Both the position numbers and the translations under genes were made by a program. A stretch of 64,000 bases of DNA from Pterobdella sp. o SKG-2022 (taxonomy: Eukaryota; Annelida; Clitellata; Hirudinida; Piscicolidae): positions 2,290,025-2,354,024 of the forward strand of contig OZ038324.1 of assembly GCA_964035795.1 (NCBI GenBank), written 5' to 3'. Each line of letters opens with the position of its first letter. The first letter of the stretch is position 1. Below the pieces are notes generated by a model. It saw nothing but the letters and a program-made list of their open reading frames with translations. It was not told the origin of the DNA and did not search any database. Below are positions 38,101-50,200 of this stretch, in pieces.

Positions 38101-41100
38101 TATTGAATAATGGAGTAATTTATAAAAAAAAGCCATTCATTTGAGACAAATTTTCTTAGACTGCTAGCCCGAGCTAACATCCAGCTTGAAATTTTCAAGT
38201 TCAAAATCCGCCGTTCCCACACTTGGGTAGTTTGCCTTGCCGTTGTCAACAAAAAAGATCATACGCCAAGCCAAATGACAAAGATACCAGATTATCAGTT
38301 TTATGATACCTGCTATCGGAGTCTAAACAACTAAACATCAAACATAAAACCCCACCACCTTCCTATACCAACTTGCAACTTACTTTTTACTATAAAGAAA
38401 AATTCAACAAGTCTACAACAGCAACACAACAAAAACAAGAAAACCAAACACATATCAATGTCTAAATAACCAATAGTGAAATCAACTCTGCTATAAAATC
38501 ACTCAAAAACAATAGATCACCAGGCTATGGCAATATTGTAGCAGAAATGATAAAAATATTGAGTAGCACAACCATTGACAAACTTACTTATATAATAAAC
38601 ACCACAATTAACAACAAACAACCTCACCAATTTGTCCTTGGCATCCTACTCCCTATACCAAAACACAATAAAACCAAAAAAGTAGAAAACACCAAACCAA
38701 TAATATTACTCTCCACCATTAGAAAAATAATATCACTCATCACTCTAAATAGACCAACCATAGAAAACTACCTATCACCCAGCCAAGCTGCCTATAGGAA
38801 AGGTAGATCCATAGAAGACATTGTATGGACACTCAAACTAGAAATAGCAAGCACATTAAGCACCAATAACAAAATTACAATCCAAGGTATAGACTTATCC
38901 TCAGCCTTTGACTCTGGCAACAGAGTAAAAATGATGGAGATATTGAATACAATCTGCTCCGAGGAAGATATGAAGTTGATACATTTTCTACTCAATGACA
39001 CCAGTCTGAGAGTGAAAACCAAAGAAATAGGACCCACTTTTGACACCAATATTGGCATTCCTCAAGGATATGGTCTCAGTCCAGTACTTTTCACCACTTA
39101 CCTAGAAGCAGCGTTGAGAGAAGTCAGAAATAATGTCCATGCCCAAGACATTGCATATGTTGCTGATGTTGATTTCATTAGCAAAGATGGCGTCAACCTA
39201 AATATAGTGGAAAAAATATTGGAAAAGTGGAACCTAAAAATGAATCCTACAAAAACGGAGACTCTCAAAATCGGATCAGACAACGAGTGGAAAAATGCGA
39301 AAAAACTGGGCATGCTACTCGATACAAAGCAAGAGTGGAAAAAGCGAAAGCAGCTAACAACAACGGCAATGCTCAAGCCAAAATAATATGGAACTCGAGC
39401 ATAACAAGAAACAAAAAGTTAAGAATTTACAAAGCTTACGTTCAAAGCATCATGCTTTTCGGTTGTAGCACGTGGGCAATGGACAAGGGGATGGTTAGAT
39501 CGGCGGACAGTTTCAACCGAAAAATGGTGCTGTATGTATGTGGGGTTTTTTGGCCAAACCACATGAAAACAGAAACCGTGAATGCCCTGATTGAACCAGC
39601 CTCTCAAATCGTGACAAGGCGATGCTGGCAAATGTTAGGCCATATTCTGCGCATGGATGATCTGGTTCCAGCTAAACAATCCACCATCAATTGCCTCAAG
39701 AAAAAAAACGCAAAGACCTAGCACCAGCCTTCTCACAACGATCAAACACGATCTAAAAGCCTACAAACCAAACATAGATCAAGCACTTGAACTGGCGCAA
39801 GACAGGGACCTATGGAAGCTGGAGGGAAGCCGTACACCGGTGAACGAAGATCTTTGAAAATATTTGAACAGTCAATTTTATCTCTATTTTTGTTTCTTCG
39901 TAAACCCTAATAAATAAATAATATTGGAGTTTACTGTTACCTAAGTTATAACAGAAAAGAAGTCTCAATTTGAAGACACTAGGTTTGGAGCAGTTCAACG
40001 TCATGCCCAGGACCAACGTCATGCTTAATACCATCAATAATTAAAAAATAATTCTAAATTTTGAATTTTATGATTGATAATTTTTAAAAATTCAACAAAT
40101 AAATACTTTATGTTAAAAAAAACTCATCAAAAGTTTAATTCAACTTGAAAATCCAACCCTCCACAAAGGAATGGGCTTTCAAAGTGCTTCCAAACTTTCC
40201 ATGGGTCATTCCTCTCTTCGTGGCCTTATCTTGCTTGGGGACCTGCAATGGTAGCATATTTTCCTCAGGAAGGTTTACGTTTTTTATTTTTTGTTTTTTT
40301 AACGAATAATTGACTAGAAGAATCTCTTAATTCGAGAAAGCGTAGAAATAAAAAAGAATATTACAATAAATAATGGCTACTAGGATCCGCAACATTAAAT
40401 AAACACCCATGCCCGAGATTCAATATTAAGAATGATACACACCATAGAGAAGAAAAAAAGAATTAAAGTAGAAGGGGAGCAGAAATTTAATCTCCAAAAT
40501 TTAACTTCGAATAAAATAGTAACCTTACTTGAATTATCCTCCCTGATCTCTACTATCTATGTCTAACTCCTTATATATTTTGAGAATTCTACAACAACAT
40601 TGTTGAATAAATATTTACGTGAACTTTAATAACCTTTACAAAAACAAATCTGATTCTAACGTAGTTATCTCTATAAATATATATATATAACTCCATTGTT
40701 GTCTATATGTATCCAAAAAAAATGTTCTTTTTTCTCACTAATGAATTTTTTTCAAATTGAACTTAACGAAGATTTTAGTTAGATAAAATTTGTTTTACAT
40801 GTTTTTTCAAGAAATTCCGAATAAACCAAGAAGTATATCTTAATTCAAAATTACTAAGAACATATGATGTCTCTTAAAAACTACTGTAATCTTTTTAAGT
40901 GAGACTTCATGGTTTTGAGCATGGTTTTTGAATTTTTTTCTAAACCATCAGTTATAATTAGTTGTTTTGTTCTGTTGTGTTAGTGTTTTCATGTGGAATG
41001 AATTGCTAAACGTATTCAGTTCTAGCTTTGAATTTTTTATAACTTCACACTGAGTAGCCTACAAAAGAATTTTATAAAAAAAATGCTTTATATTTTAATC

Positions 41101-43523
41101 ATACCAAAAAATAAATAACTTGTATTGATATAATTAATATTTTTTGTCAACAACTCATAAAACATCAAATAAATTGCGCTAAAAAACCACCGACAACCCA
41201 TCTTCCATGAAACAACTAACTCTTTCCCCCCTTAAACCTTCCACGACTCCACAGAGTGATATCAACAGCAGCCCAGAACAACCACCTACCCTCAGTTCTG
41301 AGCATGATCCACATCACCAGATATACCCCCATTTCAGCCATTCTCACCACTGTCAGTTCTTAGCATATGACTTTGATGTTTTTGTAAGGGTTTTATGTTG
41401 GTATTAAAAGAGTATCTTTGTGTAACTGTAATTAACTATGTTTTGATATATAAGGATTTATATTTTAATTTATATAAAATGGAGTTTTAAAACACGTTTA
41501 TTTATAAAAAATTATTTTTAAAATTCGATAATTATAGTCCTACATCAAACCTAGGTCTTTACCAATTATATATTGAGATCTCTCGTAGTCGACGAAGATA
41601 TCAACAATTATTAAGTCACTAGATTCAGACGCAAACAAAAAACCACACTTTGGGTAAACAACGCTCAATACCAAACCTCAAACGCTTAATCATCAATCTC
41701 TCAACCCACATATAAAACACCAATCCCAACAGGTTACTCTAGCCACTCTAGTCGTTTTCATAGGCACCATATCAGAACTGATTGATCTCATAGGCTTTCT
41801 GGCTTGGATCTTTTTTGGACTGGTTTTCTTGAGTGTCATCGTTTTTAGGTTTGAGGGGTTGGGAGTTGACTTCATGCTGGGTGATGGAAATTTGAATTCT
41901 ATTAGACAGTAATAAATGTGATAGATTAACTTTGTTTATTATGTACTAGAAAGTTCGATGTTTTAAAATCAAATTTGATTTGTTTTGAATATTGTGAAAT
42001 ACTTTTCAATTATTTAAATTCATTTAATTTTGCTTCTCAGAAAAAAGAAACCTTACAGCGAAGTGAACAGACCGATCAAGGTTTGTAGATATTTCGTCTA
42101 AACACAAAGCATTTTATGGATATTATTTTCTTGAAAATGATTGGATGGCAAGTTCAATGCATTTAATTGGTAACATTCTATTGAAAGATGTGACAAATAG
42201 CAAGCCTTTTTTGTATACTCTCATGGTTCATTTTCAGTCATTTCTGTTATTTAAAGCTTATATTTATTATTTTTTGTTGAAATGAAACAGTTGAAATAAC
42301 AAAGTGAATTTGTTTATTGTAATGGTATCAACAATATTCAAGTGTTTGATGAGTTAGTCAAAAAAAACTTCTTTTTTGAATGCAACTTTAGTTAAATTTA
42401 ATTAATTAATTAACTAATTAATTTGGTATTTATAAAGCGCTTTTCCTTATAGATCGAAGCGCTTGCTACAAATTTAATGTAGCGAAAAACAAACTGTGGA
42501 ACAGGTACTAATTGTCGGCCCACGCGAGATCGAACCCGTTATCTTTAGATAATTAGTCTAATGCTCAACTATTGAGCTATAGGGGCCGACATTCATTTGT
42601 AAATAGATGAAGCACTTGTCAACAAATTTTACTCAAAGCACGAAGATTTAAGTATAATGACGTTTCAAAAAACGTTTTTGATAATGTATGTTCACTTTGT
42701 AAAACCGTCATTTTGTAAGAGTAAAAAAAATGTTAATTGGTCTTTATATAGCGTCATTCTTTAGAGCTAAAAGTGCTCGCCACAAATTTAATGTAGCGAA
42801 AACACACTGTGGAGCAGGGGCTAACTGTCGACTCAACACTGGATCGAGCCCGGTGGTTTTAAATAGTTAGATTAATGTTCTACCACCTGAGCTAGAAACG
42901 AAAATATTTTTTAAACAGTGATTCGAGATGTATACTATCAACACATACTTTAAAAATCAAAACAAGTTATTATTTTTTGATACCTTACAATAGTACATAA
43001 CAACAAAACCATGAATGAAAACAGCTGTAAAGATAACAATGATACCTTTAATAAAATCCCTACTATAACCATCAGATTCCTTTAATCATCCCCGTCTTCT
43101 GCTTCCTCGTTTCTGCAGCCCTTGTACTAATTCCCCTGTTCACATCTTTCAAATGGAGCTATTTATTTGTCATTTTGTTTGTCCTTGTTGGCTACTTCAT
43201 CTACTTTCCTTTTGTCCACTACAAAATCAAAATCCCTTTTTCTGGTTATTAAGTTTCTTTTTCCAATATTCTAATGTTTTTGAATTAATTAAAAGTAAAC
43301 TATTCTTTTAGATAATAATTATTCAATTGAAACCCTTATGAATATTTGATAAATTTCTGAAAGTTATTATTTATTTTATTAATTTTATAATATTTTTAGA
43401 AAAACATACGATGTCTTTATAAAACTAAGTGACGCAAAATTAATTCAACCCACAGAAACCCTGAATCGGAACATGCAAATGTTTTGCTGCATCTTCAAAC
43501 CCATCAGACAAATTGAAACATAA
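32169..43523 (+). CDS. SLC7-type amino-acid transporter light subunit, gene A
   Basis: A 12-TM exchanger of the LAT/b(0,+)AT group (SLC7), which normally pairs with an SLC3 heavy chain at the plasma membrane. Exons: 32169-32315, 32813-32873, 33132-33233, 34259-34507, 35337-35389, 35777-35849, 37101-37200, 37334-37378, 37503-37626, 40169-40272, 41255-41351, 41733-41848, 42041-42080, 43076-43244, 43456-43523; 515 aa, the usual family length. TM1 has GTIIG|SGIFVS, split across exons 2/3, and TM6 has WAYDGW. YGADCDQAP carries the cysteine expected to bond the heavy chain, followed by ISYFTVLTIPEV. The N-tail (49 codons, exon 1) and C-tail are cytosolic. It has three introns the other copies lack (exons 1/2, 5/6, 12/13). 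Intron 9 holds a LINE. The donors of exons 1 and 4 are weaker choices, set by phase. AATAAA lies 60 bp past the stop. Confidence 0.88.
36475..36838 (-). repeat. Dispersed repeat R1, copy in intron 6 of gene A
   Basis: On the minus strand it begins ATTAGATTATACTGCTGTAC and contains GACAGCAGTCAGCCTAG, the phrase TTTGCCTTGCC, CGCCAAGCCA, and GATACCTGCTACTGGAGT. The same ordered phrases occur at 37.65, 38.04, 51.1 and 52.26 kb. No ORF is conserved, so a non-autonomous element is likely. Confidence 0.7.
37650..37850. repeat. R1 repeat ends in inverted arrangement
   Basis: Two copies of the R1 start (CTGTATAATCTAAT / ATTAGATTATACTGCTGTA) face each other around 37,720. The right copy then runs on to the CATTTCATTTGGGACAGTCTA part of R1. 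It lies in intron 9 of gene A. Confidence 0.55.
38040..40030 (+). repeat. R1 repeat interrupted by a LINE
   Basis: The left part is 38,040-38,322 (ATTAGATTATACTGC ... CTGCTATCGGAGT). The right part, 39,926-40,030, resumes with GGAGTTTACTGTTACCTAAG and continues to GGAGCAGTTCAACGTCATGC, as in the copies at 51.3 and 52.5 kb. GGAGT at both junctions may be the target-site duplication. Confidence 0.7.
38323..39925 (+). mobile_element. Non-LTR retrotransposon copy 2, inside intron 9 of gene A
   Basis: It is near-identical to copy 1 over 38,520-39,918 and extends about 200 bp further 5', where the frame EINSAIKSLKNNRSPGYGN precedes the palm. The RT frame is open from 38,547 to 39,386 and ends in a shift; the C-terminal frame continues 39,227-39,721, then 39,657-39,857. 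The A box (GIDLSSAFDS) is intact. The B box reads GIPQGYGLSPVLF and the C box YVADVDF, both departing from the catalytic consensus. The 3' end is AATAAATAAATAATATT near 39,925. It is inserted in the same sense as the host gene. Confidence 0.85.
42418..42592 (-). repeat. tRNA-derived SINE, copy 1 (intron 13 of gene A)
   Basis: Read on the minus strand it has a tRNA-like head (TATAGCTCAATAGTTGAGCA..., B box GGTTCGATC). A short body with ACATTAAATTTGTAGCAAGCG follows, then a CGCTTTATAAAT tail with TTAATTAATTAA repeats. The anticodon-arm region TTAGACTAATTATCTGAA can fold with AAT in the anticodon position, suggesting descent from tRNA-Ile. Confidence 0.8.
42735..42900 (-). repeat. tRNA-derived SINE, copy 2 (diverged)
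   Basis: Same layout as the neighbour 140 bp away, but older: GAGCTAGAAACG replaces the head start and the B box is GGCTCGATCC. It retains the AATTTAATGTAGCGAAAACACACTGTGGAGCAG-like body. It also lies in intron 13 of gene A. Confidence 0.65.
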
Positions 43524-43582
43524 CCAACCATCCCTCGTTCCACAAAATTTTTTCCACTTTTCAATTTTTTGTGATTTGGTTG

Positions 43583-43588
43583 AATAAA
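43583..43588 (+). other. Polyadenylation signal of gene A
   Basis: AATAAA, 60 bases after the proposed stop codon, supports placing the 3' end of the gene here. Confidence 0.55.
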
Positions 43589-44240
43589 CACCCAAAAAAC
43601 CAGTAGTTATATACTAAAAATTTTAAACTGAAAGTGACTTTAGTCCGAAAATCTGTCGCCTTTAACCTTGAGATCAACAGCATCACTTATATAATGTGAG
43701 ACAATTTAAAATGTTTATATCATTACCATTATTGAACAAATTTATGAATGGCGGTATAAAGCAGAAAATTATTCTTTAGAATGGAAAACCGTCTTAAAAA
43801 TAATTCATGATAAAAGGGTATTATTTATTTTAAAATATTTATAAAACTTTAATTATTAATTCCAAAATACAAGGTTTTTAAAAGAATATAGAAATAAATT
43901 ATGAAAAAATATGAAAATATTTACATATAAATGAATACATTTAGCCATAAACACAATTGAATATAATGAATTAAAGTTCATATTTACATTCTATTGCTTT
44001 ATTCTATATCTAAAAATAAGTCGTTAAGAGAGCAGTGTATGCCCATGTAATTCCTCGTTCATATACGTGAGTATGGCATTGAGAAGTATATTCTACTGTT
44101 TATAATGCTTTATTTATAAGAAAACAAAAAGCTCTTAGGGTAAACATAGGAATGTCGGTCTAGTAGGCTTGAATACTTTTTCCATTTTTGGAACTTTTGT
44201 ATTATGCTTTAGGAAATAAAACTTTGTACAGACTTGAAGA

Positions 44241-47200
44241 ATGAATACGCCATACGCTGATGAAGATGTGGAACTAAAAAAAAGAAGTTTGAGTGATAAG
44301 AATGGAGAAGATGCTGAAGTTGTGATAGAAAATGAAGTGCCAAGAACCATTGGCTTGTTTGGTGGGATTTCATTCATCGTGGGAACCATTGTAGGTTAGG
44401 TTACGTTTAAAACCAAAACATGACTCATAATCAATACGCTTGTATGCGTTAGATTGTACAGACATTTTTTTAAATTCTAATAACTCTTCCTGTTTTTCTT
44501 CAATATATCTTATATAAACTCAACACAAATTTGTTTCCCTTACCCTCTCATAATGGCCCATAACACACAAGCCTGATGTCCAAAAGGTTCAGGAATCTTC
44601 GTGTCACCTCGGGGTGTGGCTCTATACTCAGGCAGTGTAGCCATGACTCTTCTCATCTGGAGTCTGTCTGGAGTCATCTCACTTATTGGTCTGTTCTTGT
44701 GTTCCTTATCTACCAGTGCAATATTAATGAGAAAAAATCTGAGGTTAATTATGCGAGTCTGAAGTTGATAGTTGAGGGGCGTATATATATGTATAGATAA
44801 ACTAGCTTAGTCTTATAATAATTCAAATTAAAAAATTGTTCAATTGTATAGTTTTAACGTTATTATGTCTGGTTTAAATTTTTAAATTATGTATGGTTTA
44901 GTTTCCACGTGGTTTAGTCAATGCATTATCATTTCTAAGAGGGGTTTGATATAAAAATGCGTCATGAATGCAACTCAATGATTACTCAAACTTCTTCAGA
45001 ACTACTTCACATGCATATAAACAATGGCTAGACATTATAACTATCCCCGTTGTACAAACAAATTACAAATATGTACTCCTAAATAATTATCTCAATTAAA
45101 AACTTAAGCTGTTTTATTTTTTAAAACATCTGTATCAATTTCTATTTGTTGCGCACTTGCACAAAAATAACCATTCGTTGAGGGTTATGAGGCATCATCA
45201 TCATCATCCTCACCACCATCATCATCTCCATCATCATCATCATCGTCGTCGTCATCATTCTTCTCATCATCATCATTCTCTTCATCATCATCATTCTCAT
45301 TATCATCATCCTTCTCATCAACCCTCTACCATCACCATATAGGAGCTCTGTGCTACGCTGAGTTGGGCACCATAATAAAGTTGTCAGGTGCTGACTACAC
45401 CTACCTAGACAAGGCCTACGGAGCCTTCGTCTCCTACCAGTACTCCTGGGTGACCAACATCCTCGTAAGACCTGGTTCGATCTCAGTCTTTTCAATAAAA
45501 AACGCAGTGATTTTAAGAAGATTTGATAACTAAACTATTTTTAAATTAATTATTCATATTTTTAAGTACATCATTTCACCATATAGATCAATTGATCGGT
45601 TATCGTTATAGAAGATTGTATATCATTTGGCGAGTAAAACTATTGATCGCATAACCTTTCAAAACTTTCATCGTCTTCAGGGCAAATAGCAACGATAGCT
45701 CTCACCATGGCTGAATATTTGTCGGCCATCTTTTTCATGGGAGGGTGCAGTGTGGCACCAGACATTGCTAACAAGCTTCTTGCATGCTTTTTTATACGTT
45801 AGTTGAGATTTTCTTGTGATTCGCTATCTTGGTTAACTTATGGTTCAAGTGTCGGCAACTTTATTGTCTATAATAAGTTTTATGATAAGACTAAACTTAT
45901 CGAAAATTATAGCTTCCGATTCTCAATAAATGTATTAAAAACTCCTCTTATTTGATGTTTTTCGTTAAAAAATCTCAAGAACTATAAAAATTGTATATAT
46001 ATCCCATATATACCTAATGCTTTTTGAGCTAATCTTGATAATATCGAATAGATAACTGATAAAAATAAATACTTACTAGTAGGACCACCATATAACTGAT
46101 AACTAATCATATAGGACATGAACATTCAATAGCGAGATAATTATATAATTAATCCTCCATCTAGTGTTGTTGGCAGCAGTGAACATCAGTAGCTCAACAT
46201 TAGCAAGTAAGGTGCAGATAGTGTTCACAGTGGCCAAACTAGCGGCCCTTGGTGTCATAATCATCGGAGGGGTTGTCAAGCTGTTTCAAGGTTTTAAACT
46301 GCATTCAAAAGTATTATTTGTATCTGGTTGTTATCTTCCATGGTGTAAAGTTCATTTGATATTTTTGATTGAAATACCGGCTGTATATTTTCAAAGATTT
46401 TATGTTTATTATCATTCATGAGTGTTTTACGTAATTCATACAAATACTTTGATATTGAAACTTTGATAGAGCAAGTTAGTCAGCAACAAATAATAATTTA
46501 AAAGTCTAAGTTGGTCTCTATAGCTCAGTGGTTGAGCATTAGACTAATTATCTGAAGTGACCGGGTTCGATCCCGCGTGGGCCAACAATTACAATCATCA
46601 TACTGTTCTACAGTGTGTTTTCGCTACATTAAATTTGTAGCAGTGCGCCTCAGTTGCTTGCCTTGGCGCTAGATAAATAAAATTATTTATTCATTTATTA
46701 TTTATTAAAACACTACCAGGCTACACGGAGAACCTGGCGACGGGTTTTGAAGGCACGGAGACCCAGGTAGGCCTTATAATGACTGCCTTTTACAGCGGCA
46801 TGTGGGCCTACGATGGATGGTGGGTAGCTGTTATTTAGAAAAATTTTGAAATTTTTTAAAATTTTATAATAGGTTTTATTGAGCACTTTGTTTTTGTAAA
46901 TCATTTCGTCCTATTTGCCATCTTGATGGTTTATCTAAACACCAGCTTTATGTGTAATAGTTATGTGGCTTATAAACTCTTGAGGTTTTGCTACTATAAC
47001 CACATCAATAATATTATTTCATTGCATAGCTAAAAATCATTGTGCAACATTAGAATTATTCAATAAAGATAACTAGATGTGGCAATAAATTTGAAAATTG
47101 AATCGCTTTCGAAATTTCATTATAGGAACACAGCAAACTTCATCACAGAAGAAATCATTAACCCAGAAAAGTAATGGTTATTGCCTTCTCAAAACTTTCA

Positions 47201-50200
47201 CAAAAGCATCTAAAAACACACAGAAATCTGCCTCTATCCATTATAATTGGTCTTCCTTTAGTCATCTGCCTCTTCGTCGCCACAAACGTTGCCTACTTCA
47301 CAGTTCTCAGCATACCTCAGATGATCGCCTCTAATGCCGTTGCCCTGGTCAGCTTGGGTTGCCATTTATACAATTTTCTTAAAATAGACCATTGGAAGTC
47401 AACTTTCAAATCGTAATATGTATTTTGTAGTGTGCACAAGGTTTTATTTAGTATAAATAAACTTCAAATCTTTCTTATAATTTATTTTTTTTCACAGAGC
47501 TGGGCGGCTGAAGTGATTCCAAACTTTTCCTGGTTCATTCCTCTTTGTGTCAGCCTGGCCTGCTTCGGAACCCTCAATGGGTATCTTTTCTCCGGGGCCA
47601 GGTGCATCAACGTTTGTTGATTTATTGAATATTTTTGTTTATTTTTTGTTTAGAAACTAAACTTTATAATTCGTTGTTTTTGATAAGATCATAGCTCAAA
47701 ATTGGAAATAAAACTTTGTTCCTTTTAGGTTATACTAATCTTCTTTAGCCAAAGTAAATACTGAAAATTATTTGAACACAACAGGTAATTTTATTAAGCA
47801 CAAAGCTTTTTGTTAAAAAACAAAACTCTTATTTAGATTATAGTTTTTATGCTTTTTTGTTGTTTTTCTCGGTGAAATTTAAACTGGCATTGTACACGAT
47901 AAAATGGACTCCATCATAAACATGAATCAATTAGTGATTTTTTATTATCAAAATGAATAAGAAATTTGGCATGACTAAGATCAAGTCCTTTGATTAGTTT
48001 CTACGCTTTTTTTAGTTATTTTGTGTTTTGGAAATTGAATTTTTTATAATATTTTGGTCTTTTTATTTTTAGAATAAAAAAAACTAATCTTTCAGAAGTT
48101 TTAAAATATATGATTAAGACTTAATGCTTTTATACCTTCAACTCATTCAATAGAGAAAATATTTTCAAGATCAAATTGGAAAATTCATAAGAAAAAATTT
48201 AATTCTTCTTAAAGAAGAAAATACTTATTTAAAAGTTCATACAAGCTTCAAGAAATTATGAAAAGGTCTTGTCAAGTTATCTTCGAGTAGAAAAACTTGA
48301 AAAGCCTTGCTGGTATTGCAAAGTATATGAACACTAATTTTAACGTACTTGATAATGTTACTTTGTTAACGAAAAGCTTTGTACTTGATAAAATTACCTT
48401 TAGTGTTCAAATAATTTGCAGTATTTACTTTGGCTTATTATCTTGTCGATATGAAACATTGATTGTATGGCTAGCTCGGTTAATTCATTTTAAATGTCAG
48501 AATGCTTTTTTGGCAAGCAAATAAAGCATCTCTTGAGCTACAAACGTCAAGCTTAAAAAGTCAAATCATTAATCAATTCAATCATCATTGATCTTATTCA
48601 AGGTTGATATTCGCCTGCGCCAGAAACAACCACCTGCCTACAGTCTTATCTCTCGTTCATGTCACCAAATATACTCCAAGTCCTGCTATTGTTCTAAGTG
48701 TTCGTATGATGATGTTTTTATCGGGTTTGGTGGTTTATATGTGGATTGCGTTGATAGATAAATAGGGTTAAATTTTAACAAAGATTTAATTTGTGAAAAA
48801 TTATTTTTTATGCAAAACAACATGAGTACTGTTATGTTAATAGTTAACAATATAAATATAACGATTAAGTGATCAAAAATATAATTTTTAATAATGATGT
48901 TCGAAACAAAAAAAAACAAAAAATTTTAATTAGCCTTTATATAATCATCATACAACCTCTAAACATTTTACACTTATATTTAAAACAACAAAAACACAAA
49001 ATAAAATGCTTCAGTTGTTTTTAATATTCATATAATCTCTAATCTGTCTTCCAGGTGATTTGTGCCATAGTGCTGGCATTCCTGGGCAACGTAAGTGCCT
49101 TAATTGACCTTCTGGGTTTCGTCTTGTGGCTCTTTTACGGCTTGAACATCTTTGCCGTGGTTCTCTGCAGATTCAACAAACACAAAAATGTTCCTAGGCC
49201 TTTTAAAGTAATTTTTTCCAATGTGTTTATTAATAAACTTCAACTAATTACTTTTAAGCATTAAATGAATGTTTTCTCAACTAAAAATTGTAAATATTAC
49301 AAACGTTAGAATTTTAAATAAATCTCGTTTTTAAAGTTCAAAAAACTTTTATTAATGCAAAGCTTCTATTCATAACATGCAGGTTCCGATAATACTCCCC
49401 ATCTTAGCATCAATATTCTCAGTAGCTCTGGTTCTGGTGCCAGTAATTGTGTCTCCACAAATAGGCTACTTTTACGCCTTGGGTTTCATTGTTTTGGGAT
49501 ACATCGTGTACATCCCCTTCGTGTACTGCAAAGTCAAGATGCCTTTCATGAGTGAGTTTTTAATGACATTTTACGTCGACTTATGAGAGTTTTTTAATAC
49601 ATTTATCAAGCAAAAACAGCTAAATGTGTTCTTATTTTTAGTTATTGCTTCAAATCTGTGGTTTCTGTACAGAAATAAAATTTGCTTGTTTCTTTTTTAA
49701 GCATTGCTTTCCTGGAGGTTCTAGTTGAGTAATTAATATTTTTATACTGTGATCTGTCGTCCCGTATATCTTAGTGGTAGAGCATTAAACCAATTATCTA
49801 AAATTACCGGGTTCGATCCCACGTGGGCGGACATTAGTACACAAGAAGTAGCGCCCTGTGAAACATTTTTTGAGCTAACGAAATCCCAATATATGGCGAC
49901 TAAAAATACGGTGATATTAACGGGAGCAAACGAAATATTTGTTTAATTAAATTCACTTTTCGCAAAAAAACTTTAAATTATCAATTTAACTTGATACTTC
50001 AAGATTTTCTCACAAAAGTTTAATGATTTTAGTTAAAAAAATGCTTTGCGTTTGTCTCCATACTATTGTTTCTGACATCACCAGATAGGGGGGATATAAT
50101 TATACCTATTGATATTCAAACAATACTAATGACCTCCAATTAAATTTTAAATATTTATATATATTATATCATCAAAAAAAAATTTTTTCAAAGTTTTTTA

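Noticed and set aside
45142..45495. Met-rich minus-strand ORF opposite gene B exon 3
   Set aside because: Shadow of the CAT repeat and of the antisense of a well-supported exon.
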